64,000 bases of DNA from Takakia lepidozioides (lineage: Eukaryota > Streptophyta > Takakiopsida > Takakiales > Takakiaceae). The stretch is from positions 52,576,001-52,640,000 of the forward strand of contig CM060733.1 of assembly GCA_030704615.1 (NCBI GenBank), read 5' to 3'. A program made the position numbers and the translations under genes. Below the pieces are notes generated by a model that saw only the letters and a list, made by a program, of their open reading frames with translations, made no database searches and was not told the DNA's origin. This document shows positions 45,970 to 56,744 of the stretch, piece after piece; positions within the stretch are counted from its first letter, which is position 1; each line of letters starts with the position of its first letter.

Positions 45970-47175
45970 TACTCATGTTGAGAAGAAATAACTTCTAACT
46001 TCAAGATGATGTCAATTGGAAAGAATATCATTTTACAAATCCGCGACTGAGGGTATGACTTCACCCACGGCCAAATAATCTCTCCCCGCAAATGTCTCTG
46101 AAGACTGAGATGATCAAGGGGTCCAGTGCCCCTACACAAGGGGGTGGGATGGACTATAATCACGATTGGTGGAGCAAGACAAAGCACACCTCGGCCTCAT
46201 CTTCAATTTAGCCACGTGCCGCAAGAGGCTTCCAATATAACCTGTGTTCCTCTTCCTCGTTTTCTCTTGGCACGTCTGATTCTTCTGAGGAGACACTACG
46301 TTGCCTTCTTACTGTAAAGGATTGAATTAAAGTAGCCGTCTGTTTAAGATGCTTGCACCTAGGATCGCACGATCAAAATGCAGGTGTCTAGGCTTAAGCA
46401 ACTCTTTGATTTCATTCCAAACGGATCTCAGAACAACTACACAGAAACACAACCTGCTTATTGTAGAGATTCTCATATAGTTGACACAGGGAGGTGGCAA
46501 GCTCCACCATGTCACTGCCACTCTTGTGCACAATCTCCACGTTTCTCCATATCTGCCACAGTTGTTGAGCTTCAGAATCGGAATATCAGAATGCGCCTGC
46601 ACAATCTAAATCAGATGAAGTAGGGTCCAGTGATGAGAGCAGTAGGACCGTCAAATAAGTAAATTCTGAGCGTTTCGCGACTTCCTTACAAGTGCAGCAG
46701 CAGTTTCACTGCTTGTGATTTCAATTCCACCTTGCTGTGTTTCAAAATTGAGGGCAATGGGCTAGACTATGCTTGGAAGTTGCAGGCTATCTCAGATTAT
46801 TGGAGAGTCTTCCCAAATCTTCGAGATCATAAACCCCCCTGGGCACTGTCATGAATTCACTGTTTACTTTAAGCTTTGTCCTTAATTGATCGCCCAAACC
46901 AGAGCTGGATTTTGAAGAATAGAAGGGGCACTCACTTTTTTGTACTAAGTCTCACATTCCATCAAATACTAATTAAGCATGGACGGAAACATTGAAATGT
47001 ATTGGTTTTGTATAATGATGCGACCTCTATCACGTATCTAGCTTTCAAATTCCCCTGTTGTATCACATAGTAGTACCTGTGACAGCGCAGAAGGAAACTA
47101 GACAGGCGGGTGGTGACTTTGCTGATGGGATGGGATTATTGATAATCTAAAAGTTTGATTGACACTACCTTGCCA
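45970..47175. other. Intergenic DNA, nothing recognised
   Basis: Upstream exons of the dehydrogenase fragment were sought (Rossmann GxxxGxG, NxG and YxxxK motifs) and not found. Confidence 0.4.
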
Positions 47176-47180
47176 GACAG

Positions 47181-47546
47181 GAGCTGAAGCCCTTTGGAAT
47201 TGATGTCATCGTTATTGCCCCCGGTGCCTTTGTTTCTGAAATCGGTACAAAGTCCCATACAATTGTGAGTGGCTATGTTGCGGATTTGGCCCTCAAATTG
47301 TACAAACCTTATGAAGAGGCAATTATCAAGTGGTCAACTCAATCTGGGAAATTAAACGATACACCCACGGACGAATTTGCCATGAAGGCAGTTGCAGCTA
47401 TAACCTCAAGTCAGGTCCCATCTTACTTCACATACGGCTGCTCATCTCGCACATACTGGTGGCTACACTATGCACCTTCTTGGGTGCAAGACTGGTGCTT
47501 CTCTTCAAGGATATCCTCGGTGAAGATTGATAAAAAGAATTATTAA
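47181..47546 (+). pseudogene. Orphan last exon of a short-chain dehydrogenase (1-acyl-DHAP reductase-like)
   Basis: From a clean acceptor (ACAG at 47177-47180) the frame is open for 121 codons to TAA 47544-47546. It reads ELKPFGIDVIVIAPGAFVSE, IGTKS, LALKLYKPYEEAI, and TPTDEFAMKAVAAI..SQVPSYFTYG. L-E/ELxPFGIxVxxxxPG followed by Y.P.E.AI and PA.EFA..VV...W..YG is the C-terminal half of plant and fungal NADPH-dependent 1-acyldihydroxyacetone-phosphate reductases (AYR1-like), an ether-lipid/phosphatidic-acid pathway enzyme at the ER or lipid droplets. The cofactor-binding and catalytic YxxxK exons are absent. The last 30 residues would fit the hydrophobic family tail better in another frame, hinting at a frameshift near 47430. 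Confidence 0.65.
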
Positions 47547-47549
47547 AAG

Positions 47550-48755
47550 CATTCGTGGAATGCCAAATCATGAGCTCACTAATGGTTATGCATTTGTACA
47601 TTCTTAATGGAAGGGGGACAAGGGGAAAGTGCCTCAACACCTTGGTTGGCTGTTGAAGCCTGCCCACATTCAGGTCCTATTGAGCATGCATTGTCCCATC
47701 AGTGGCCTGTGATTCCATGCCGGAAGTGCAAAAACCTGCAACAACAACGAACAACAATTACTGAATGGTTTATTTAGGACACATGGAACCCATATGAAAG
47801 CAGATGTAGACATCAGTTTGTTATTGGACTGGTACTTCATGATGGGGTGGGCACACTCGCAAAAATATCAAGCGTCCACGAACATTGAGTGGACTTTTTT
47901 GCAGTGTCGGAAGAATGCAGTAATATCAAGGAGCACAGGGAGCTCATAGCAGCCAACATACTACCAGCTGCGACAGATGTAAATCAGCTAGTAAAGGCTC
48001 ATGTCTTTGAACACCACGGTGTCAATGCTTCGCGAGGCATCATACTTCTTATTTTCAAGGTTGTTGTAAGAGGTAAGACAGTAGCCCTTCCACCTCCTAC
48101 ACTGGCTTTGGAAGGAGTCTGAGTCCACATATATATATATATATGTGTGTGTGAGTAAATCATACGGCAAAATGTGTAGGTAGCTTTCATTTTGTTTTCC
48201 AGAGAGGATTTATTCTTGTTCACTGATTACATGTTCTTCACTGGGGTTTTTGGGGGCTCTGGGAACTGTGTCCTCAGCTGGATGGGAAATGTTTCTTCAA
48301 ATCTTGCAAACATGAGAATATGTGGAAGGGCAGAATCTTCGTGTTTGGGGTAGTTGCAGCCTCCCCTACGATGGTATGCAGGTCCTGTGTAAAAGTGCCA
48401 AGGGTTTCTCGCTGTCGTGGCTCTGAACTCTGCATATCAGGTTGCTTGACGCTGGATTGTGCTCTTGGTTCAATTTGAGACATACCTGCAGTCTGCTGTC
48501 ACGGTGGAAAATATCGCTGAATAGACCTAGGCCTTTTCTTTGCACAGCTTTTGACTCCATGGTGGCTAGGTCAGGTAGGTAGACAACATGCTTCTCTAGC
48601 TTGTTTTGCTTGGAGAAAGGTTTGCTTCAAATAAATCTGAATGGAACCCTTACTTGGCAGGGGGATGGGAATGCCTCACTTGTAGGCATGTGAGGATGCT
48701 ATGTGCCATTGAAAGAGGCTCTACAGACTTTAAACCAAGGAGGCATTTCAGCAGA
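47550..48755. other. Intergenic DNA with an unidentified minus-strand frame pair
   Basis: At 48560-48274 a minus-strand start (MESKAVQRKGLGLFSDIFHR, a short exon ending CTGCAG before GTATGT) and a second open stretch (PRQRETLGTFTQDLHTIVGE) look exon-like but match no family I know. An (AT)n tract lies at about 48128-48146 with adjoining (TG)n. Nothing else is seen. Confidence 0.35.
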
Positions 48756-48759
48756 TTCA

Positions 48760-48915
48760 AATGCCTACAATATTTCAGTACATCAAAAATTTAGTATTTC
48801 AATATTTCAGCCAGATTTTCAGCAAGTATTTCTAATATTTCAGATATTTTTCCACGATATTTCAATATTTCAGTTAATTTTTCAACAAGCATTTCAATAT
48901 TTTAATAATTAGGTA
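48760..48915. repeat. Degenerate ATATTTCA short tandem repeats
   Basis: Units of the type AATATTTCAG and ATTTTTCA recur about a dozen times in 150 bases with changing spacers. The stretch is AT-rich and non-coding. Confidence 0.7.
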
Positions 48916-48919
48916 GTAA

Positions 48920-49500
48920 ACTCGAAGATCAGTTTTGTAATATCATACATCAATATTTAATTCATACATCAACAAAGTTCTCCCAGGGAGATTTTGTGCT
49001 AGAAATGATTTCCTAATTTTGTCTTATGAAATCATTGGATTTTTTCCATGAACCGTACGTTCATGCTTGTGGCAAATCGTTCAATTATTCCAGTCGAAGC
49101 AAGATAGATCCAATGTAACTGATTACAAAGCCCTGATACCATATATAAAAAACCAATACAGTTCAACAATGAACTAAAAGCTCATCAAGAAATGGTTTCT
49201 TGAACCACTCCACCACCCCAAGCTTCTATCAAAATCAGAACAATCAATGCATCATCAATCTATCTATCAAAATCTATGCCGAAGCTGTAGCCTTCTACTC
49301 TACTGAGTCTTCACTGCTTCTCCTTTATATATGCAGTCCGGCTACTCCTTAAGTGCTCCTTAAGTGCACGCACAAGTACCCATAATATTGTATCCACATA
49401 TATATCAATATGATAAAAGGGTTCAATGGAAGGTTGAGACCCCAATATGGATGTGGCTTGATTTTATTGCAAGCTTGTGAGCTGACAGGTACAGCCCACG
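48920..49500. other. Intergenic DNA before the GC-rich block
   Basis: AT-rich. GC content rises abruptly from about 49500. No gene is seen. Confidence 0.5.
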
Positions 49501-49504
49501 AGGT

Positions 49505-50585
49505 GCAGCCGGGAACCAGCTCCGGCAGCCGGCGAGCTGGACGCCCCATGTCAAATCATCCCCACCCCCGACGACCCCTCCGCCCGCCCCCCCCACGCCG
49601 GCACGCCCGCCCCCGCCAGGGACCCCTGACCCCTGTCCCACCGCTGGCCACGCGGCGCCCCACACCACCTTCCGATCTCTAGCCACATGGCGGCACCCGC
49701 TGTGGATCCCCTCACCGGGTTGATCCCCTCTGCGGGAGTGATCCCCCATCTCCAGCCACGTGGCGCTCCCCCGAACCGTCGATCCCCTCCCCATCCATCC
49801 AACCTCAATTAAGTGGATGATGTGGGTCATCCGGCCCTCGCCCCCCCCCCCCGCCATCCTCCTGCGCAGGGGATGGATGACGGCTGGATGAAGGCCCCAT
49901 GACGCATCCATCGCCACGGCGCGCTCCCCCGCCATCGATCCCCTCGTCCCATCCATGGCACGCTCCCCCGAGACGTCGCCGCTCGCCCGACATGCCTTGT
50001 TCCCCCTTCCGGAGTGATCCCCCAACCCGCCACGTGCGGCTCCCCGAACCATCGATCCCTTGCGCATCCATCCAACCTCATGTACCACATGCCATGGGGC
50101 CATGACGCATCCATCGCCACGTGGCCCCCACCATCGATCCCCTTGTCACATCCACGGCCAGCTCCCTCGAGACGTTGTTGCTCCCCGACGTTGCCTTGGT
50201 TCCCCTTCTGGACCGGGAGTGATCCCCCAAACCTAATCGCGCGCCACATGATGCTCCCCCAAACCGTCGATCCCCTACGCATCCATCCAACCTCACAAAC
50301 AATGGATGTTGTGTGTCATCCGCCCCTCATCCCCCCGCCATGGTCCCGCACAGGGGATGGACGATGGCCGGATGAAGGGCCGATGACACTGACAGGCCAC
50401 GTGCCGCTCCCCCACCCTCGATCTCCTCATCCCATCGATGGCGCGGTCCCCCAAGCCATTGGCGGTCCACCCCCCCCCCGCCCCTCGGTTGATCCCCCGT
50501 CCAATGTGGTGATTGATCCCCCTCCAACCATCGGCCGGCACGTGGCGCTCCCCACCGTCGATCCCCTCATCCCATCCACGGCCCC
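49505..50585. repeat. GC-rich irregular tandem repeat with CACGTG cores
   Basis: Blocks such as CGATCCCCTCATCCCATCCA (near 49934, 50133, 50417, 50558) and AACCGTCGATCCCCTACGCA (near 49770, 50047, 50260) recur at spacings of about 140 to 290 bases. Many units also carry a G-box (CCACGTGGCGCTCCCC or a one-base variant, near 49684, 49756, 50031, 50119, 50397, 50537). Long frames on both strands (up to 226 codons) are low-complexity readings of the repeat (Gly/Arg or Pro/Ser/His-rich) and not credible proteins. The right edge is sharp, abutting the GGGGAAGTCACTTCC terminus at 50586. Confidence 0.8.
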
Positions 50586-51180
50586 GGGGAAGTCACTTCC
50601 AACCGACGTGCAAAAAAATATAGGGTGCAATTTATTCAGAAAAGATAAAAATTATAAAACATTTAAAAGTAATAAAGGGTACATTATATTGTGATCAGGG
50701 AATTTAAATTAATATAGGGTCTAAAATAATGATTCATTTTATTTTATTTTTAAAAAAAACTATAGGGTTGAGATAATACCTATGAAAAATTCCAAAAATA
50801 TATACATGTTCTTAGGGGAAGGATATAGATATTTGTATGTAGCTTACTGGTAAAATGGTGGCTAGGTAGGATTCAAAAAAATGAGAAGGAAGGCAGGGAG
50901 CAAATGGGGGATATCACGACAGCCTATTGATCTCCTAAATAGACCAACCACACCAGTTATGGTGTTATTAAAGTACTTCTCAAAATCTAGAGGACAATTT
51001 AAATTCAAATATGATCATACCGACAACAAGTGAGTAGATGTAGACTCAATTATTAGTTCAATCACTATGACTTTCGATAGTGCGCAAAACGTTTATACTT
51101 TGAATGCTGATGATGCGAATGCTTTAAATGAATTTATTTCAACCAAATAATAAATTCATTTGTCTTGTAAAAAAAATTAT
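50586..51180 (+). repeat. Copy of the GGGGAAGTCACTTCC-terminus repeat plus AT-rich spacer
   Basis: Starts with GGGGAAGTCACTTCC, then GTGCAAAAAAATATAGGGT, matching 6435 onward. AGGGT recurs at 50625, 50676, 50713 and 50762, each preceded by an A/T-rich run (mostly ATAGGGT), giving a sub-terminal repeat pattern. No coding region and no second inverted terminus are found before the palindromic array. Confidence 0.5.
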
Positions 51181-51185
51181 TTTAT

Positions 51186-51712
51186 TGTATGGATGGAAAT
51201 CCGGCGCCGAATTTCCATTCTGCAGGTAACTCAGAGCGCCGAATTCCATCATGCAGGCAATTCGGAGAGCGGATGGATGGAAATCCGGCGCCAAATTTCC
51301 ATCCTCCAGGTAAGTCGGAGCGCCGAATTTCCGTCATGCAGGTAATTCGGAGAGCGGATGGATGGAAATCCGGCGCTGAATTTCCATCCTGCAGGCAATT
51401 CGGAGAGCAGATGGATGGAAATGCAGCGCCGAATTTCCATCTGCCAAGTAAGTCGGAGCGCGCATGGATGGAAATATGGCGCCGAATTTCCATCCTGCAG
51501 GTAATTCGGAGCATGGATGGATGGAAATCCGGCGCCGAATTTCCGTCATGCAGGCAATTCGGAGCGCGGCCGGATGGAAATCCGGCGCCGGATTTCCATC
51601 AAGCAGGTAACTCGGAGCGCGGCCGGGTGGAAATTCGGCGCCGAATTTCCATCCACCAGGTAAGTCGAAGCGCCGAATTACCATCATGCAGGTAATTCTG
51701 AGCGTGGCCGCT
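51186..51712. repeat. Palindrome-cored tandem array A (about 54-bp units)
   Basis: About ten units of the form ATGGATGGAAATCCGGCGC / CGAATTTCCATCCTGCAGG / TAATTCGGAGCG are present, some shortened to about 40 bases by loss of the left arm. Each full unit is centred on GGCGCC and is close to self-complementary over 24-28 bases. The copy at 51573-51600 is a perfect 28-bp palindrome with CCGGCGCCGG at its centre. All frames are open in places because the units lack stop codons; none is a credible gene. Confidence 0.9.
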
Positions 51713-51849
51713 TGGTTTTTTGGTCTAAAAAGACACTAAACCTTTAGTTTTGTGGCTGAAGTCCACTTTTAGACACGTTTTTCAGGGAATTCTCGACTAC
51801 TAGAGAGAAATTCCTTGCTTCTTTTCCATCCCGCTTAGTTCCTACATGG

Positions 51850-53100
51850 AAATTCGTTGCCGAAATTTGTTGCCGAAATTCCATCTGGCCGCGATCGCGA
51901 TTACATGCCGAATGGAAATTCGGCGCTGGTTTCCATCCCCTCCGCCCGAGTCGACTTTATCCCGGCACCCCCTGTTGGATATTCGGTGCCGAATTTCTGT
52001 CCGGGGGTTGTAATGTGACGGCCAAGTGCCGGCCTCTCCCCCAGAGCCGACTGCATCCGAACGGCCCCGGATGGAAATTCGGCGTCGTTTATCCATCCGG
52101 GGAGGTTTTTATGTCGGCCAGTTTTCGGCCTGACCCCCCGACACGACTTCCTTTGGGGGGTCCTGGATGGAAATTCGGCGCCGAATTTCCATCCGGGGGA
52201 TATTCTCTGTTGGACAGGTGTCGGCCTCTCCGCCCGAGGCGACTTCATCCGGGCGGCCCCTGTTGGATATTCGGTGTCGAATTCCCGTCCGGGGGTTGTA
52301 ATGTGACGGCCAGGTGCCGGCCTCTCCCCCAGAGCCGACTGCATCCGAACGGCCCCGGATGGAAATTCGGCGCCGTTTATCCATCCGGGGAGGTTTTTAT
52401 GTCGGCCAGTTTTCGGCCTGACCCCCCGACACGACTTCCTTTGGGGGGTCCTGGATGGAAATTCGGCGCCGAATTTCCATCCGGGGGATATTCTCTGTTG
52501 GACAGGTGTCGGCCTCTCCGCCCGAGGCGACTTCATCCGGGCGGCCCCTGTTGGATATTCGGTGTCGAATTCCCGTCCGGGGGTTGTAATGTGACGGCCA
52601 GGTGCCGGACTCTCCCCCGAGCCGACTGCATCCGAACGGCCCCGGATGGAAATTCGGCGCCGTTTATCCATCCGGGGAGGTTTTTATGTCGGCCAGTTTT
52701 CGGCCTGACCCCCCGACCCGACTTCCTTTGGGAGGGCCTGGATGGAAATTCGGCGCCGAATTTCCATCCGGGGGATGTTCTCTGTCGGACAGGTGCTGGC
52801 CTCTCCGCCCGAGGCGACTTCATCCGGGCGGCCCCTGTTGGATATTTGGTGCCGAATTCCCGTCCGGGGGTTGTAATGTGACGGCCAGGTGCCGGCCTCT
52901 CCCCCCGAGCCGACTGCATCCGAACGGCCCCAGATGGAAATTCGGCGCCGTTTTTCCGTCCGGGGAGGTTTTTATGTCGGCCAGTTTTCGGCCTGACCCC
53001 CCGACGCGATTTCCTTTGAGGGGGCCTGGATGGAAATTTGGCGCCAAATTTCCATCCGGGGGATGTTCTCTGTCGGACAGGTGCCGGCCTCTCCGCCCGT
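51850..53100. repeat. 288-bp higher-order satellite (3 x ~96 bp) with perfect palindromes, array B
   Basis: The block beginning CTGGATGGAAATTCGG occurs at 52163, 52451, 52738 and 53026, a period of 287-288 bases. Each period holds three related units of about 96 bases, each with a GGATGGAAATTCGGC-type core. The first unit of each period carries a perfect 30-bp palindrome made of GGATGGAAATTCGGC and its reverse complement: 52165-52194, 52453-52482, 52740-52769, and a variant at 53028-53057. About 4.3 periods are present, the left-most degenerate. Since 288 and 96 are multiples of three, frames stay open for 288 codons (plus) and 256 (minus) with a 96-residue repeat. This is probably a by-product, as codons show no protein-like constraint. 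Confidence 0.93.
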
Positions 53101-53104
53101 TGCC

Positions 53105-55995
53105 CATATCCCGTGTGTGGGATTGTTCGTGACGGTATGTCTAGGCATTGATCGTCCTGTAGGTCTTATGGCCCATAAATGAAGGTGGGTGAATTTTTCC
53201 CCCTCCTCAAGGGCCTGTGGTTTCCTTTAAGATTTTTTTTTTTTTTTTTTTTTAAAGGCTTTTAGGGTTTACAAAAAGGTTAAAAAACTTAAAAAGTTGG
53301 CCATCACGAAGCAGTGAACAGACTTAGAGCGAGCGGGAGGGAGAGAGAGAGAGAGGGCTGGGACTTAGAACGAGCGAGCGGGAGGGAGGGCAAACATGCA
53401 TGGGAGGCCCGCAGTTGGAGCAACCTTCGCATCTGAAGCAAGCGTCCTAGAAATGTTAGGGTATGTATCCGAGGAGGTTTCGACTAGGAACTCGCAGTTC
53501 TTGGGAGATTCAGCTTGGTCTTAGCAGGCCATGTTTCAATCTCTACCCGCTCAGCTGCACCGTGGTGGTTCTGACAGACCAATCTGACATTACCTGACTA
53601 CAGACACAAGCAGCACACACAAGAGGTCCTCTTGAGTTCATGGTCAGTCAAATCCTCCATGGGTCATGACACAAGGTTAGGGTTTAGGGTCAAGAGAGGC
53701 TACCTTCGCTCCATTGTTGTAGTGGAGGTTGCTCCTCACAGCCACGTTGAAAAATTTGAGTACAGACATTTGTTGATGTGTAATTCCTCAGGCAAACTGC
53801 TTGCAAGGTTTGTGACCAAAAGATGAAAATGTGGTATGCTTGGTTGGCGCAGTGCAACATCAAGTGGTTTTGAGAGTATGATAATATGACGGATCTTGGC
53901 GGGGATTGGTATTGGAATTTCATCTGGCGTAGTGCCCCTGTACATATCAGAGGTAAGGCTTTGTTCTCGTCTCCTTCCCAACTTTCACTAGTGTCTACGA
54001 GAGCAGTGTTAGAAAATGGTTTTGTTGCATGGTTTAACCTCTATCATAGAGCCAAACGCAGCAGCGATCGCCACGGGGCTCGGCCGACGCTGCCTTCCCT
54101 CTCTCTCTCTTATCGCTTGACTGGTTCGTTTCCTAGCTCATGGGAGTACGGCGAGCTGGTGGTTTTAGTTTTTTTTTTGTTGTTAAAGTTTTTTTGAACT
54201 CGGTTCTCTCTTTGCTTTTGTGACTCCTCCTCGAGTCCCATTTTTTCCATCTCATTTGGATCACGTCTCTCGTAGTATGGTACATTTGGTGATTTCGATT
54301 TGGTCTCTTTGCTTTCAGATTTTCTTGCTTTCTCTTTCCTGATTCAATCTGTCTTTAGGTTCTTGATTGTGGTTTCAAACAGTAGTCTGTGTGGATTCTA
54401 TCTTTCCCTCTTCTCTCGCTTCTTCTTATTCTTAGATGTATGCAAGGTTTGTTCTGTCTCTACAGTATACAGATCGACTGGGAGTAGGTGGAGTTTCAGT
54501 GGCTCAAATTTTCAGGAGTTCAATGACGAGGTCATGTGCACATGATCAGGCTCTCGGATTGGCAAGATTTCAATGAGCAGATTGTGGAAGCAGAGGCTCT
54601 GTTGTCAGTGAGAAGGGAACACACACAGGCACAAGGGAGGCAGGGGTCTGGCTTCAATCCTCTCTCAATCCTTTGAATTTCTTTGCTTTGTAATATAAGC
54701 TGGCAGCACTGGCAGCTCCAGACGCCCGTAGCCGGGCGCGCGATCGGGCTGCACGAAGAACCTTAGCGCTTGAGCAGTAACTTTATGCTTGAGATCAATG
54801 TTGCTCAGTAATCCCTAAGCTTTTTAAGTAGTTAACCACATCATAGTAAACTATGAAGAGAACCATGTGACACCCTATGGTACCTTGCAAAGTTGCTTGG
54901 GATATTTGTTGTTGCACCTCATATCCATGACATTGGAGGCTGAGAAAGGGAGCATTGGGGTGGCAATGGCAGGTGTCTCCTACAGAGATCCGTGGTACAC
55001 TGGGAACAGCGAACTAACTTTCCATCTGTGTGGGCATTCTGATGGCTCTTATTGTGGGGCTTCCCCTGAGTGGCAACCCTGCCTGGTACTGACTGGACAC
55101 TGATGTGTCTGTGGACAGATGAAATATTCAAAGAACATGTGTAGCATGATTTGTTTCTGTATTCTAGTCTTTCTTGTCTTGAAGGTGAAGGGTTGCTTTA
55201 GGCCTTCCAGTCATATAGAGGCACATGACATTTGGTCCAGTTAGTTGGAAGGCATAGTATCTGTAATGGGCATTTGTGGTGGCCAAAATGGTCCTTTGAG
55301 AGACAATACTGGTGTTGGGTAAATGGTTGGTACATTGTTTCGCAAATTGAACATGTATTCAATCAAAGTTAATTGGATGCCACTGTGAGACGTTGCCTTG
55401 TATGGAAATGGACGTGAGATTCTTTCTTTGGGGTGATAAAACAGGTGGCGTAGCATGTTTGCATTGGCTGCAGTGTCCTCCTTTGTTTGGGCATGGCATA
55501 CACTCCAGAAAGCCCACGTTGGCCATGCAAGGTTAACTTCCATCCATATACGATGCATCTTGATTTTCTGTATCTTGTTGTTTTTGCAACAGGGTGACTA
55601 TGCAGAGTTGGAATGTTGAACAACTCCAAACAGAGAATTGAGTCTAGAACAACAATTGTTGTGTAATGTGGCTAGCACAACAAATGATTCAACGGAATGA
55701 TGCTGGAGTGTGCAACAAGGGAGGATAGCAGAGGCAGAGACAACGGCAAGACAACTGTGGGGCAAGGCAAAGTTTGAGGTGGCCTTGGCAGACAGAGCAC
55801 TACCCCAGCCAGTACAGACCCAGTGTGTCTTATTCACCCAACTATCGACTTTCTGAAGAAGAGTTCTACAACCAGCCTATCACAAATCCAAACTACCTGA
55901 AGCATATCGGATTATATTAGATTAGATTTCCCGGTAGTAAGCAGTCCTTCCATATTGATTCGTCACCCATTGATTTGCAGCAAACTTATGTTGTG
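53105..55995. other. Intergenic DNA, no gene recognised
   Basis: Contains a T-homopolymer (about 53229-53252), a GA/GGGA-rich patch (53325-53395) and a T-rich stretch (54160-54460). Short frames (for example 53886-54197 and 54867-55103) show no family motif. It could include a 5' UTR-like purine patch, but no following coding exon is recognised. Confidence 0.45.
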
Positions 55996-55998
55996 TAA

Positions 55999-56220
55999 CT
56001 TCCAGAGATCCCTGGTGACATCATCAAATCTGCAATTGTACCAGATGTCATCCTGAACATTGCTCTGGTGGCCATGTATGCTAAATGTAGGAGCATCCAG
56101 GATGCCAAGGGAGTGTTCAACACTATGGCTGAACTAGATGTGGTGTCGTGGAATGCGATGCTTGCAGGGTGTGCAGAGCAGGAGCGCGGGATGGGGCTTT
56201 GGACACTTGAAAGCAAATGA
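55999..56220 (+). pseudogene. PPR (pentatricopeptide repeat) protein fragment
   Basis: The open frame reads VPDVILNIALVAMYAKCRSI, then QDAKGVFNTMAELDVVSWNA, then MLAGCAEQ. This is one complete PLS-type PPR unit plus the start of the next, with the invariant MYAKCxSIxDAxxVF and DVVSWNAM patterns. PPR proteins bind organellar RNA for editing, splicing or stability. It ends at TGA 56218-56220 after an unrelated tail, and there is no further PPR unit on either side. It is therefore a single-repeat relic of a gene that would normally have ten or more. Confidence 0.8.
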
Positions 56221-56222
56221 TG

Positions 56223-56300
56223 GGGAAAGGGGTGAAGGTACCTTCTTCAACATATTTTACCCTGTTTTCCCTGCTAGTGTGTGCTTTGACAATTATAGGC
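56223..56300 (+). repeat. Partial copy of the OSB-associated repeat
   Basis: GAAGGTACCTTCTTCAACAT then TTTACCCTGTTTTCCCTGCT matches the same block at 4683-4725 and 56525-56572. It lies directly after the PPR fragment. Confidence 0.6.
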
Positions 56301-56393
56301 TGTCATTGTTAGCTGTTAGCAGCAAGGCGAGGATGTATGCATGATTTGTGCAGAGGCATCGATAGCTGAAGGAGCAGGGATGTGTGGGTCCAG

Positions 56394-56740
56394 ATTCATC
56401 CAAGAGGGCCAGATTTCAAGCACAAGATTACCTGTGATTCCCTGTGGATCAATAGCTACAAGAAACCTGCATGGGTAGATGGTCAACTGGCAGCAGCGGC
56501 AGTGATAAAATCAGGCACTGCTAATGAAGGCATCTTCTTCAACACATTTCACCCTGTTTTTCCCTCTTATCAGAATCGGCCCTAAATTTTCATGTTCAAT
56601 TCTGCAAGTTAGCTGGTTGAGTGAATCTAGTTTGGAGTGACTTTGACATAATACTACCAATGTGACAACAAGAAAGTGTCAAAAAACAGGTAATAGAGAT
56701 GAGGAGAAGTTGTGGAATGAATACTTATCTGAGTTACCAT
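56394..56740 (+). pseudogene. OSB-like gene fragment (PDF motif, downstream half)
   Basis: After an acceptor (CCAG at 56390-56393) an exon reads IHPRGPDFKHKITCDSLWIN, then SYKKPAWVDGQLAA. This is the second half of the PDF motif (PDFKHKxT...LW...P.WV..QL) of organellar single-stranded-DNA-binding proteins. It starts in phase 0, just as the upstream half at 4851-4927 ends in phase 0. The frame continues through GTANEGIFFNTFHPVFPS to TAA 56583-56585. After a probable intron, GTAATAGAGATGAGGAGAAG (from 56690) begins another PDF unit (EEKLWNEYLS) and is then lost. No OB domain is seen. A relic of a gene with tandem PDF motifs is the best reading. Confidence 0.65.
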
Positions 56741-56744
56741 AAAC

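Noticed and set aside
46327-46602. A minus-strand frame with Trp/Arg-rich stretches as a LINE C-terminus
   Set aside because: The resemblance to LINE tail regions was too weak, with no zinc ribbon or zf-RVT signature.
49423-50694. Several frames of 130-226 codons in the GC-rich block
   Set aside because: The translations are low-complexity (Gly/Arg or Pro/Ser-rich) and repeat with the DNA unit. No start context or domain is visible.
52015-52881. A 288-codon plus-strand frame and a 256-codon minus-strand frame as repetitive proteins
   Set aside because: Both are readings of a satellite whose period is divisible by three and which lacks stop codons. Openness on both strands and in several frames speaks against coding.
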